Source: Hyphomonas sp. (GTDB lineage: Bacteria; Pseudomonadota; Alphaproteobacteria; Caulobacterales; Hyphomonadaceae). From it: 13,725 bases of DNA. The stretch covers positions 1 through 13,725 of the forward strand of contig JANSXJ010000067.1 in assembly GCA_024743015.1 (NCBI GenBank), written 5' to 3'. A program made the position numbers and the translations under genes. The notes under the pieces were generated by a model. That model did no database searches. It was not told the DNA's origin and saw nothing but the letters and a program-made list of their open reading frames with translations. Shown piece after piece: positions 7,531-13,725 of the stretch; the stretch's first letter is position 1, and every line of letters begins with the position of its first letter.

Positions 7531-8551
7531 AGGGCCGTGGGAAGATACAGATATTGATCCGTTGATCCTGGCCGCCATGCGCGGCTTGCCAGAGGATTTT
7601 GCCGATTTTCCGCGTCTCTATCAGGATGAGCTTGCGCCAAAACTACAGGCGCAGGAAGCGGAGCGACTCGCGGCGGCGAGGTCTGCTGTTCGATGGACCT
7701 GGATCGGCGTTGGCGTCGCCGCGCTTGGAGCGCTGCTCGGGTTTCTGGTTTTCAGGGTGCCACAGCTCGCAATCGTTGCGGGCGTCATTGGGTTTGCGGT
7801 TCATGGCGCGGGGCGGGGCCCACTCAATCAAATCGGAAAGCGCGCCAAGCGGCTGATTGTCGAGCCCGTTGCCGCGCAGTTTAATCTGCTGTTTGACGCT
7901 GATCCGGGCCCACAAAGTTCCGTTGTCGACCTCCACGCAGCTGGACTCATCCCGACCTGGGACCGAGCGGTCTATGAGGATCGTCTCGACGGCACGCGTA
8001 ACGGAGTGGACTTCCTGTTCTTCGAGACGCATCTTGAAGAAAGACGGCGGACCACGGACTCCCGCGGTCGAACCCGGACCCGGTGGGTGACTGTATTCAA
8101 GGGACAGTGCTTGCGGTTTGAGTTCCACAAAGCCTTCCAGGGACGAACACTCGTATTGCGCGACGCGGGTATGCTCAACGTGTTTCGCGGCGTGAACGGC
8201 CTGCAACAGGTAAAGCTCGAATCAAACGTTTTTGAAAAAGCGTTTCAGGTCTTCTCTGACGATCAAGTAGAGGCCCGCTTCCTGCTGACGCCAGACCTGA
8301 TGCAAAGACTCATCGATTTGGAGAAGGTCTTTCATGGCGGAAAATTGCGGTGCGCGTTTCAAGACGGGGAATTGCTGATCGCGGTTGAAGGCGGCGATCT
8401 GTTTGAGCCGGGTAGCATGTTCACGCCATTGGATAATCCGGATCGGGTTCGGGAATTGCTGGATGATTTCGCAGCGATATTTAATTTGATCGACAGCTTT
8501 GCGGATCCAGAACAACTCAAACGCATCAGACCAAAGGAGGGTGGCGATTGA
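7511..8551 (+). CDS. DUF3137 family membrane protein
   Basis: The function is unknown. The protein (346 residues) matches the DUF3137 pattern: an N-terminal helical part with [20 protein letters not shown], two closely spaced membrane segments (about 62-81 and 83-99), then a large soluble domain. That domain has the typical [23 protein letters not shown] and [19 protein letters not shown], followed by [18 protein letters not shown] and a late DLFEPGSMF. The short loop between the membrane segments suggests both ends face the cytoplasm. ATG 7511 is chosen over the in-frame ATG 7487 because GGAGA (7501-7505) sits five bases before it. It overlaps ilvD by 20 bases, so translation may be coupled. 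A consensus Shine-Dalgarno sequence lies just before its stop. Confidence 0.88.
   Translation: MSTPTSRGPWEDTDIDPLILAAMRGLPEDFADFPRLYQDELAPKLQAQEAERLAAARSAVRWTWIGVGVAALGALLGFLVFRVPQLAIVAGVIGFAVHGAGRGPLNQIGKRAKRLIVEPVAAQFNLLFDADPGPQSSVVDLHAAGLIPTWDRAVYEDRLDGTRNGVDFLFFETHLEERRRTTDSRGRTRTRWVTVFKGQCLRFEFHKAFQGRTLVLRDAGMLNVFRGVNGLQQVKLESNVFEKAFQVFSDDQVEARFLLTPDLMQRLIDLEKVFHGGKLRCAFQDGELLIAVEGGDLFEPGSMFTPLDNPDRVRELLDDFAAIFNLIDSFADPEQLKRIRPKEGGD
8533..8540 (+). other. orphan consensus Shine-Dalgarno with a possible small ORF (8548-8619)
   Basis: AAAGGAGG is the strongest ribosome binding site in the window, yet no ATG follows at a normal distance. Seven bases after it is a TTG (8548-8550) overlapping the TGA stop of the DUF3137 gene, the arrangement of translational coupling. 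That frame encodes only 23 residues (begins [13 protein letters not shown]) and stops at 8619. It matches nothing I know. It may simply be chance within the Lys/Glu/Gly codons of the DUF3137 C-terminus. Confidence 0.25.
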
Positions 8552-8637
8552 CGATCCACATGGTGGTCACACTTTCGTCCAGATCAGGGCGTTTGTGTTC
8601 AGGAAGGCTTCAGGTCTGATTGCATAGAGAATTTTGT

Positions 8638-9003
8638 ATGAAACCAGTGATTTTCTCCCTCGGTGCCCTTGGCACCCTTTTTGTTCTCGCTGCGCCAATG
8701 GCTGCTGCGCAATCATGTTCTCAGCAAGCTGCTCAACTTCAGGAGCGCCAGGTCGCCGCACAAGAATTGGCGGATGCCCGGCTGACGCTTGTCGACCAGG
8801 TCGAAGCGGCCGGAGATGCCTGGGAAAATGCCGAAGCGCTTCGCAATTTCGGTGAGGAACAAGCCGCAGAAGCCGATGCAACGAAAGTGGCTTACGAGAC
8901 GCTCAAAGCGGATTTGCTTGATAAGGAGTCCTCGCTCCAGGGTTTGGTATTCTCGCTGAACGAACAAGTAACCGCATACAATACGAAGTGCGTCCGAAAC
9001 TAG
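8638..9003 (+). CDS. small exported coiled-coil protein of unknown function
   Basis: I do not recognise a named family. The 121-residue product starts MKPVIFSLGALGTLFVLAAP and has a clear signal peptidase I site AAA|Q after residue 24, so it is probably periplasmic. The mature part is rich in Ala, Gln, Glu and Leu with heptad-like spacing over about residues 30-112, consistent with a long helical hairpin or coiled coil. Cys27 and Cys118 sit at the two ends and could clasp the hairpin by a disulfide. A TTG at 8620 would add six residues before the signal peptide and is unlikely. The ribosome binding site AGAGA (8626-8630) is weak. It follows the DUF3137 gene by 86 bases and converges on xthA with 29 bases between stops. 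Confidence 0.75.
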   Translation: MKPVIFSLGALGTLFVLAAPMAAAQSCSQQAAQLQERQVAAQELADARLTLVDQVEAAGDAWENAEALRNFGEEQAAEADATKVAYETLKADLLDKESSLQGLVFSLNEQVTAYNTKCVRN

Positions 9004-9032
9004 GTTCGATTTCTGAGTGAGATCGCGTGGTT

Positions 9033-9812
9033 TTAGTCACGCAATTCGATGATAACCGGCACATGATCTGACGGCTTTTCGAGGCCGCGCGCCTTGCGAT
9101 AAATCTCGACATTCTCCAGTCGGTCTGCGGCTTGTGGGCTGAGCAGGTGGTGATCAATCCGAATGCCATGATCCTTTTGCCAGGCACCACCTTGATAGTC
9201 CCAGAATGTGTACTCGTGACCGCGATTGTCGGCGGCTTCGAAGGCTTCGGTGAGGCCGAGATGTTTCAATCGCCGGAAAGCGGCGCGGCTCTGCGGCAGG
9301 GCAAGGGCATCATCGGCCCAAACTGTTTCTTCCCAGCAATCTTCGGCGCGCGGAATGATGTTATAGTCGCCGCAAAGCACCAGCGGTTCTTCTGCGCGCA
9401 TCAGCTGCTGAGCGTGGACCTTCAAGTGGCCCATCCAATCCAGTTTATAGTCGTATTTCGGACCCGGCGCCGGATTGCCATTTGGCAGATACAAGCCGCC
9501 AACGCGGACCGGCCGATCTGCAAGCACGAGCGCCTCAATGTAGCGGGCTTGTTCATCCTCTTCGTTGCCGGGCAGTCCGCGTACGACATCTTCCAGCGGG
9601 AAGCGCGAAAGCATAGCGACGCCATTATAGCTTTTCTGGCCGTGCGCTTCGACATTATAGCCGAGTTCTTCGATTTCCAGGTACGGGAAAGCGTCTGTCT
9701 CGCACTTGATTTCCTGCAAGCAGACCACGTCGCAATCGATGGCTTTCAGCACCTCGATGACCGTGGGCAGGCGGGCTTTGATGGAATTGACGTTCCAGGT
9801 CGCGATTTTCAT
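9033..9812 (-). CDS. xthA: exodeoxyribonuclease III (AP endonuclease)
   Basis: This Mg-dependent enzyme of the exonuclease III / EEP family nicks DNA at abasic sites and trims 3' blocked ends in base-excision repair. The catalytic residues are all present in order: Asn7 (TWNVNSIKARL), Glu34 (CLQEIKCETD), Tyr108 (GGLYLPNG), Asp149 and Asn151 (LCGDYNIIPR), Asp220 (GIRIDHHLLS), and Asp249-His250 (KPSDHVPVIIEL). The length of 259 residues is normal and there is no extra domain. The gene diverges from the arsR operon across about 100 bases. GCTAAACA lies upstream on the minus strand as a possible -10, but I find no convincing -35 at the right distance. Confidence 0.95.
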   Translation of the reverse strand: MKIATWNVNSIKARLPTVIEVLKAIDCDVVCLQEIKCETDAFPYLEIEELGYNVEAHGQKSYNGVAMLSRFPLEDVVRGLPGNEEDEQARYIEALVLADRPVRVGGLYLPNGNPAPGPKYDYKLDWMGHLKVHAQQLMRAEEPLVLCGDYNIIPRAEDCWEETVWADDALALPQSRAAFRRLKHLGLTEAFEAADNRGHEYTFWDYQGGAWQKDHGIRIDHHLLSPQAADRLENVEIYRKARGLEKPSDHVPVIIELRD

Positions 9813-9862
9813 GGCTTCTGTTTAGCGCGGTTTGTCCAAAGCGCCAGCCTTGGAATTCGTGC

Positions 9863-9892
9863 TTGACATGAAACTGTATGGTTTCCTATAAA
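9863..9892 (+). promoter_or_regulatory. strong sigma-70 promoter of the arsR-SRPBCC operon
   Basis: TTGACA (9863-9868) is a perfect -35 and TATAAA (9887-9892) a five-of-six -10, separated by 18 bases. Transcription should begin near 9899, giving a leader under 20 bases before ATG 9916. It is the most E. coli-like promoter in the window and is embedded in inverted repeats. Confidence 0.75.
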
Positions 9893-9910
9893 AGGAAACT
9901 GAAAGGTTTC
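9870..9910 (+). promoter_or_regulatory. paired operator, probably for the downstream ArsR repressor
   Basis: Two near-identical palindromes are present: GAAAC-TGTATG-GTTTC at 9870-9885 and GAAAC-TGAAAG-GTTTC at 9895-9910. They are exactly 25 bases apart and differ at only two central bases. The first fills the spacer between -35 and -10. The second overlaps the predicted transcription start and the ribosome binding site AAAGG (9902-9906). The inner halves also form GTTTCC-N7-GGAAAC (9881-9899), centred on the -10. This is the layout expected for autorepression by an ArsR-family dimer. Which protein binds is inferred from adjacency. Confidence 0.65.
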
Positions 9911-9915
9911 ATAAT

Positions 9916-10230
9916 ATGCAGGAACAACTTGTCTTCCGAGCGATTTCGGATCCGACGCGGCGCAGTATCATGGCGATGCTGGCCAGCGGGGAGCGGTCTC
10001 TGAATGACATCACGGCGCATTATGAAATGACACGGCCCGCGGTCGCAAAGCATCTGAAGATCCTCGAGCAGGGCGGACTGATCAGCGTCCGCGCACAGGG
10101 ACGCGAACGCTTGCACCGTTTGCAACCGGACGCGCTAAAAACGGTCGCCGACTGGGTGAACTTCTTCAGCCAGTTCTGGGACGAGAAGCTCGAAAACCTA
10201 AAACAAGCAGTGGAGTTGGATAATGAGTGA
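9916..10230 (+). CDS. ArsR-family winged-helix transcriptional repressor
   Basis: This is a compact winged helix-turn-helix repressor of 104 residues. The start, VFRAISDPTRRSIMAML, is typical of the ArsR members paired with SRPBCC proteins. The recognition helix region is about residues 38-52 (EMTRPAVAKHLKILEQGGL) and the wing follows at about 55-70. There is no Cys in the protein and no ELCVC-type metal site, so it is probably not an arsenic or metal sensor; the ligand is unknown. The stop overlaps the SRPBCC start by eight bases, so the two are co-translated. Paired palindromes over its promoter suggest that it represses its own operon. Confidence 0.9.
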   Translation: MQEQLVFRAISDPTRRSIMAMLASGERSLNDITAHYEMTRPAVAKHLKILEQGGLISVRAQGRERLHRLQPDALKTVADWVNFFSQFWDEKLENLKQAVELDNE

Positions 10231-10630
10231 CGCAGTGATGGTGAAAACGATCTACCTCAAAGCGACGCCGGAAAAGGTCTGGCGCTATATCACGAAAAAG
10301 GAGCTACTGGCGCAGTGGTTCCATGAAACGGATCGCGACCTCACTGAAAAGGCGGCGTTTCAATATTACAGTTTTCACGATGACAAACCCGACCGCAAGC
10401 TGATGTGGGGCGATGTCATCGAAGTCGATCCACCGCGAAAACTGGTGCACACATTCACGCACGAATGGCTGAAAGGCGTCATCACGACTGTGACATGGGA
10501 CTTGGTGGCGATCGAAGGCGGTACACAACTGACGCTCACGCATGAGGGTATCAATACGATCGAAGAGCTGACAGGACACGACAAGGGCTGGGACGAGCAT
10601 TTGCTTCGTCTGCGCATGATGCTCAGCTAG
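10223..10630 (+). CDS. SRPBCC / AHSA1-domain protein
   Basis: This 135-residue protein has the START-like AHSA1 fold, a helix-grip with a deep hydrophobic pocket. Family signatures visible are the N-terminal TIYLKATPEKVWRYIT, then LLAQWFHE, the WGDVIEVDPPRKLVHTF strand pair, TTVTWDLVAIEGGTQLTLTHEG and the final GWDEHLLRLRMML helix. Such proteins encoded next to an ArsR regulator are common; their ligands and roles are mostly unknown, and I assign none. It is the second gene of the operon. ATG 10223 overlaps the repressor's stop within ATGAGTGA. Its own stop overlaps the stop of the opposing DUF1287 gene by eight bases. Confidence 0.9.
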   Translation: MSDAVMVKTIYLKATPEKVWRYITKKELLAQWFHETDRDLTEKAAFQYYSFHDDKPDRKLMWGDVIEVDPPRKLVHTFTHEWLKGVITTVTWDLVAIEGGTQLTLTHEGINTIEELTGHDKGWDEHLLRLRMMLS

Positions 10631-11210
10631 GCAGGAACCGGAACCGTCGCTTGTCGCCATATGCCCAGATACGGCTGTCTTCCAGAGTGCCAAGACCGAT
10701 ATTGTGAATGGCTTTCCAGCGGCCGCGGCGATCTTTCTGGCTTGAGAGGATGCCGATATGCGGCAGGCTGCCGTCCACGCGGCAGGTGATGATGTCGCCA
10801 GGTTGCCAGTTTGAGGCGGGCAGCTCATGTCCATGCCGACGCAGCCAAGTCTCGACATTTGGCACTCGGCGATGGTCGATATTGCGGTCAGTACGTGTGA
10901 GCCCCCAACGTTTTGGATAGGACGCGAAATTCGCCGCCATGTCTTCGTGCACGTTTTTCTGGAAGTCGAACGCAAAAGCGTCGCGATAGGCGCGTATGAT
11001 CACGTCGATGCAAACACCGCGGTCCCGCGGGACGTCGCCCATGGGATAGTCCAAAGAAACATACGCTCCATCATACAGCGTGGTGACGCCAATCTGGCTG
11101 CGGGCGCGAACGATCAGGCGGGCAGCTTTGGTCTCTCCGCTTGCCGCCATGTGTGGCAAAAGCGGGATCGAAAACAAGCAGGCGAGTGCGGTACGACGAG
11201 TGGGTTCCAT
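10623..11210 (-). CDS. DUF1287 family exported protein (NlpC/P60-like)
   Basis: The product (195 residues) resembles the DUF1287 / YijF family, thought to adopt an NlpC/P60-like cysteine peptidase or amidase fold. Candidate active-site residues are Cys67 in DRGVCIDVIIRAYRD and His151 in LPHIGILS; WQPGDIITCRV and IHNIGLGT are further family features. The N-terminus MEPTRRTALACLFSIPLL has twin Arg followed by a hydrophobic stretch, so Tat export to the periplasm is plausible. A GTG at 11231 is in frame but would bury this signal, so ATG 11210 is preferred despite a weak ribosome binding site. It lies 48 bases after the nitroreductase gene on the same strand and may be co-transcribed. Its exact substrate is unknown. 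Confidence 0.82.
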   Translation of the reverse strand: MEPTRRTALACLFSIPLLPHMAASGETKAARLIVRARSQIGVTTLYDGAYVSLDYPMGDVPRDRGVCIDVIIRAYRDAFAFDFQKNVHEDMAANFASYPKRWGLTRTDRNIDHRRVPNVETWLRRHGHELPASNWQPGDIITCRVDGSLPHIGILSSQKDRRGRWKAIHNIGLGTLEDSRIWAYGDKRRFRFLPS

Positions 11211-11258
11211 GCACCAACTTTCACCCGCCACTATGGCGCGAATAGGGAGGAAACGGGG

Positions 11259-11930
11259 CTAGAACCCTCTCAGCTCTGCAAATTCCGAGAGTTCGGCGCG
11301 TTCCGTATAAAGCTTGTTCACCGGATCATCCTTGTCAGGGATGCCAACGGCCATTCCGCACCAAACCATTTCATTTTCTTCGAGGCCAAAATGTTCTTTC
11401 AGGCTTGGGCGCAGCACGCCCCAGCATTCCTGCATACACGTGCCCCAGCCTCGTTCCTCAGCGAGCAGCGCGAGGGTCTGCATCAGCATGCCCGTGTGCC
11501 CCCACTGGCCGTGACCGACGCGCTCATCCAACACAAAGAACAGAGCGACCGGCGCGTTGAAGAAATTGTAGTTGCGCATGAACCAGGTCATCCGGCCAGC
11601 TTTGTCGTCGCGGGGAATGCCAAGTTTCTCATACATCATTTCTCCGACCCGGAACCGGCGCGCATTCTGGGCTTCGGTGATATGCTCGGGATAGATGGGC
11701 CGGTCGGTTGGTTCACCACGGGGATTGCCGGACAGTTTTGCCGCCGCGAGTTGTACGACTTTATCCCGTTCCTCGCCTGCAACCGCAATCACGCGCCAGG
11801 GCTGCAAATTGCCGCCGGACGGTGAGCGTTGCGCATCGTTCAGCCATTGCTCCACATCGGACTTGGGAAGCGGCGTGTCGAGAAAGCCGCGAGTTGAAAT
11901 GCGTTGTTTGACGGCGGTGCTGACGTCCAT
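11259..11930 (-). CDS. nitroreductase family FMN oxidoreductase
   Basis: This is a flavin-dependent oxidoreductase of 223 residues that would use NAD(P)H to reduce nitro compounds, quinones or similar acceptors as a cytoplasmic dimer. The FMN phosphate-binding pattern is RISTRGF (residues 10-16) and the second flavin motif is RSPSGGNLQPWRV (35-47). The dimer-interface stretch GHTGMLMQTLALLAEERGWGTC and the late VWCGMAVGIPD also fit. AGGGAG lies seven bases before ATG 11930. The acceptor cannot be named from the sequence. It is followed by the DUF1287 gene and preceded by the P-loop remnant and M20 gene on the same strand. Confidence 0.92.
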   Translation of the reverse strand: MDVSTAVKQRISTRGFLDTPLPKSDVEQWLNDAQRSPSGGNLQPWRVIAVAGEERDKVVQLAAAKLSGNPRGEPTDRPIYPEHITEAQNARRFRVGEMMYEKLGIPRDDKAGRMTWFMRNYNFFNAPVALFFVLDERVGHGQWGHTGMLMQTLALLAEERGWGTCMQECWGVLRPSLKEHFGLEENEMVWCGMAVGIPDKDDPVNKLYTERAELSEFAELRGF

Positions 11931-11963
11931 GCGAGGCTCCCTGATTTCGTCTCAATATTGAAC

Positions 11964-12083
11964 CTAGTGATGCAACTTCAGGATGCTAGGGGTCTCGTGG
12001 CGACAGGCCGTCGGGTCGGATAGCCGTCTCGAGACTGTATCCTTTCCAGCCGCGGGCGGGCCGTATACGAATATCAGGTGCAT
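11964..12083 (-). pseudogene. truncated P-loop NTPase/kinase remnant
   Basis: A 39-codon minus-strand frame begins MHLIFVYGPPAAGKDTVSRR. This is a hydrophobic beta strand followed by a Walker A loop (GPPAAGK) and the start of the next helix. It closely resembles the first 20 residues of small P-loop kinases of the shikimate/adenylate-kinase-like type, whose usual form is GPPAAGKxTVA. After about residue 21 the similarity ends (DPTACRHETPS) and a stop follows. The other two frames do not restore it. The ATG lies six bases after the stop of the M20 gene, with no clear ribosome binding site. I read it as the N-terminal scrap of a deleted gene. A real micro-peptide is less likely. Confidence 0.5.
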
Positions 12084-12089
12084 CCTGGT

Positions 12090-13490
12090 TTAGCTGTTCT
12101 TGAACAAGGACAGCGCCGTCGCAGTCATGCTTTTAACGCCTGTTTCAATAGTCGGTTCATAATCCGGCGCGAAGAACGGCGAGTGAAGCGAAGGCAGGCC
12201 GAGCGCGCTGTCTTGTGCAGCTTGCCATTTCTCTGGCTCGACCGCGCCCACCCAAAAAATCAGGCTTGGGATCTTGGCGTCCGTGCGACCATATTGACTG
12301 AAATCCTCGCCGCCCATGACCGGGTCGACCTGGCTGATATTCTCAGCTCCGATCGCGTCTGCGATCGCGGCGGCGGCTTTGGCTGCAAGTTCCGGCTCAT
12401 TGTAGGTCGAAGGTGTGTAATCGGGCTCAATGAAGATTTCAGGTTCCGGCGCACCGAAAGCGATTGCTTGCGCCTTGGCGATGCGCTCAATGCCTTCCAG
12501 CAGCATGGAACGGGTCTCGTCATCGTAAGAGCGCACAGTCAGTAACAGTTTCGCTTCGTCCGAAATGATATTGTGCTTTGCCCCGGCCTGGAACGAACCG
12601 ACCGTAACAACGGCGGGCGTTTGCGGGTTCACATTGCGGGATACCAGCGTCTGGACGGCCGTCACAATCGATGCTCCGACGATGACCGGGTCTTTTGTCG
12701 TGTGAGGGTAGGCGCCGTGTCCCCCGACACCTTTGACCGTAATGTCGATGCTATCCACATTTGCGAGCGCAAATCCCGAAGAGTAAGCGACTTTACCACT
12801 CGGAACGCTCGCAGAAACATGCAAGGCCAGATTGTAATCGGGCAATGGGAAGCGTTCGAACAGGCCGTCAGCAATCATCGCCTGGGCGCCATTGCCGAGC
12901 TCCTCCGCGGGCTGAGCGATCATCACCAGTGTTCCGGACCATTCATCTTTGGCGGCGATGAGGTTTCGCGCGGTTCCGACCCAACTCGTCATATGGATAT
13001 CGTGACCGCAGGCGTGCATCACGCCGTTGGTGACGCCAGTCCAGGTTTCATCGACGACCTTTGAGGCGTGCGGAACACCTGTCCGTTCAGCCACCGGAAG
13101 GGCATCCATATCCGCGCGAATGAGGACGGTCGGGCCTTCGCCATTCCGGTACACTCCGACGACGCCATAACCGCCAACACCGTCTCTCACAACGCCATTG
13201 TCCCGCATCGATTTTGCCCGCGTCCATTCATCCCCAAGGCCGGTGGTCACTTCAAAGCCCAGACTGGTGAGTTCGTTGGCCATGATGGTGGAGGATTTTA
13301 CCTCTTTGAACGACAGCTCTGGGTGGGTGTGAAAGTATTTGTACAGGTCGATCAAATTGGTTCCCGACGTTGGCATATCCGCCGTGATCTCGATCTGGGA
13401 AGAGCTTGCCAGCGGCGATTGCGCATGCGCGCACGCGCCCAGCGCGGTTAAAAGCGCAAACGAAGAAATTACTGGAACCGATCGAAACAT
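12090..13490 (-). CDS. M20 family amidohydrolase / metallopeptidase, lipoprotein
   Basis: This dinuclear metal hydrolase belongs to the M20D amidohydrolases (relatives of hippurate hydrolase and indole-acetyl-amino-acid hydrolases), which cleave N-acyl amino acids. Expected metal ligands are Cys161 and His163 in MHACGHDIHM, Glu197 in QPAEELGNG with Glu196 as general base, His224 in LALHV, and His436 in SLHSPFFAPDYE. The dimerization domain has GGHGAYPH, and MGGEDFSQY is also typical. The N-terminus MFRSVPVISSFALLTALGAC ends in a lipobox, so Cys20 is probably lipidated; cleavage at AHA|Q by signal peptidase I is a weaker alternative. Length is 466 residues. ATG 13490 follows GAGGG at close spacing. 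It probably acts in the envelope on scavenged amides. The substrate is unknown. Confidence 0.93.
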   Translation of the reverse strand: MFRSVPVISSFALLTALGACAHAQSPLASSSQIEITADMPTSGTNLIDLYKYFHTHPELSFKEVKSSTIMANELTSLGFEVTTGLGDEWTRAKSMRDNGVVRDGVGGYGVVGVYRNGEGPTVLIRADMDALPVAERTGVPHASKVVDETWTGVTNGVMHACGHDIHMTSWVGTARNLIAAKDEWSGTLVMIAQPAEELGNGAQAMIADGLFERFPLPDYNLALHVSASVPSGKVAYSSGFALANVDSIDITVKGVGGHGAYPHTTKDPVIVGASIVTAVQTLVSRNVNPQTPAVVTVGSFQAGAKHNIISDEAKLLLTVRSYDDETRSMLLEGIERIAKAQAIAFGAPEPEIFIEPDYTPSTYNEPELAAKAAAAIADAIGAENISQVDPVMGGEDFSQYGRTDAKIPSLIFWVGAVEPEKWQAAQDSALGLPSLHSPFFAPDYEPTIETGVKSMTATALSLFKNS

Positions 13491-13589
13491 GAGCCCTCAC
13501 TTATCAGCATATTAAGGTAACTCTGCCATGGTTACGGCAATAAAACTGGATGACAAGGGGCCCGCTCAAAGCGAGTCCGAAGGGTGACA

Positions 13590-13725
13590 ATGACACTTCG
13601 CGGTACACTCAAAGCGACTTTCGTTGCTGCAAGCATTTTTGGCCTGACCGCCTGCGGTGGTAGCGCGCCGGTGGATCCGGCCATGTTTGACGCTGAGGTC
13701 CAGCGACTCGCTGACGAAGGCGACA
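13590..13725 (+). CDS. lipoprotein of unknown function (cut off by window end)
   Basis: Only the first 45 codons are present. The N-terminus MTLRGTLKATFVAASIFG ends in the lipobox L19-T20-A21-C22, a clear lipoprotein signal, followed by GGSAPVDPAMFDAEVQRLAD. AGGG five bases before ATG 13590 is a good ribosome binding site. It diverges from the M20 gene across 99 bases. The mature start is too short to assign a family. Confidence 0.75.
   Translation, partial: MTLRGTLKATFVAASIFGLTACGGSAPVDPAMFDAEVQRLADEGD

Noticed and set aside
9025..9042. Hairpin GCGTG-N8-CACGC at the convergent end of xthA
   Set aside because: It has a five-base stem, a large loop and no T-run in either direction; part of it lies in xthA codons.
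9132..9866. Plus-strand frame of 244 codons opposite xthA
   Set aside because: The minus strand encodes a complete exonuclease III with every catalytic residue; the plus frame shows no recognisable motif.
10827..11825. Plus-strand frame of 332 codons opposite the DUF1287 and nitroreductase genes
   Set aside because: It spans two unrelated minus-strand genes and the gap between them, and its translation has no recognisable domain.
12026..12035. Perfect palindrome GTCTCGAGAC
   Set aside because: It lies within the P-loop remnant codons (Thr-Val-Ser-Arg) and has no second copy or promoter context.
13517..13535. GTAAC-N9-GTTAC inverted repeat in the divergent region between the M20 and last lipoprotein genes
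   Set aside because: It is short, and I could not place it against a convincing promoter on either strand, so it is not called an operator.
13565..13617. Direct repeat CTCAAAGCGA at 13565-13574 and 13608-13617
   Set aside because: Ten bases, two copies, one inside the signal-peptide codons of the last gene; chance is adequate.

Overview
The window looks like ordinary chromosomal DNA of an alphaproteobacterium, most likely on the Caulobacter/Hyphomonas side of the class. The best evidence is a popZ-type polar organizing protein gene directly upstream of valS, a gene order I associate with this group. Promoter-like sites resembling the Caulobacter housekeeping form (TTGAC, about 14 bases, GCTA) and many predicted exported lipoproteins and periplasmic enzymes fit this. 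I see no phage, integrase, transposase, CRISPR array, tRNA or rRNA.

Layout. Positions 1-852 hold popZ and its terminator, and 853-3873 holds valS. valS carries an in-frame palindromic repeat (about 2051-2100). A secreted protein of unknown function (minus strand, 3922-4626) diverges from a lipoprotein-type isoaspartyl peptidase/asparaginase (4722-5735). ilvD (5803-7530) follows from its own promoter and overlaps a DUF3137 membrane protein (7511-8551). Next come a small exported coiled-coil protein (8638-9003) and, convergent to it, xthA (9033-9812, minus). An ArsR-type repressor and an SRPBCC/AHSA1 protein (9916-10630) form a two-gene operon behind a strong promoter covered by paired operator-like palindromes. 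Four minus-strand items follow in order of transcription: an M20 amidohydrolase lipoprotein (13490-12090), a 39-codon P-loop remnant (12083-11964), a nitroreductase (11930-11259) and a DUF1287 protein (11210-10623). The window ends inside a new plus-strand lipoprotein gene (from 13590).

How they fit together. There is no single pathway. The genes are core housekeeping (polarity, tRNA charging, branched-chain amino acid synthesis, DNA repair) plus envelope hydrolases suited to peptide or amide scavenging. No undescribed defence or biosynthetic system is visible. The most informative unusual items are the palindromic element inside valS, the P-loop remnant behind the M20 gene, the doubled operator of the arsR promoter, and the Phe-studded acidic linker of PopZ.
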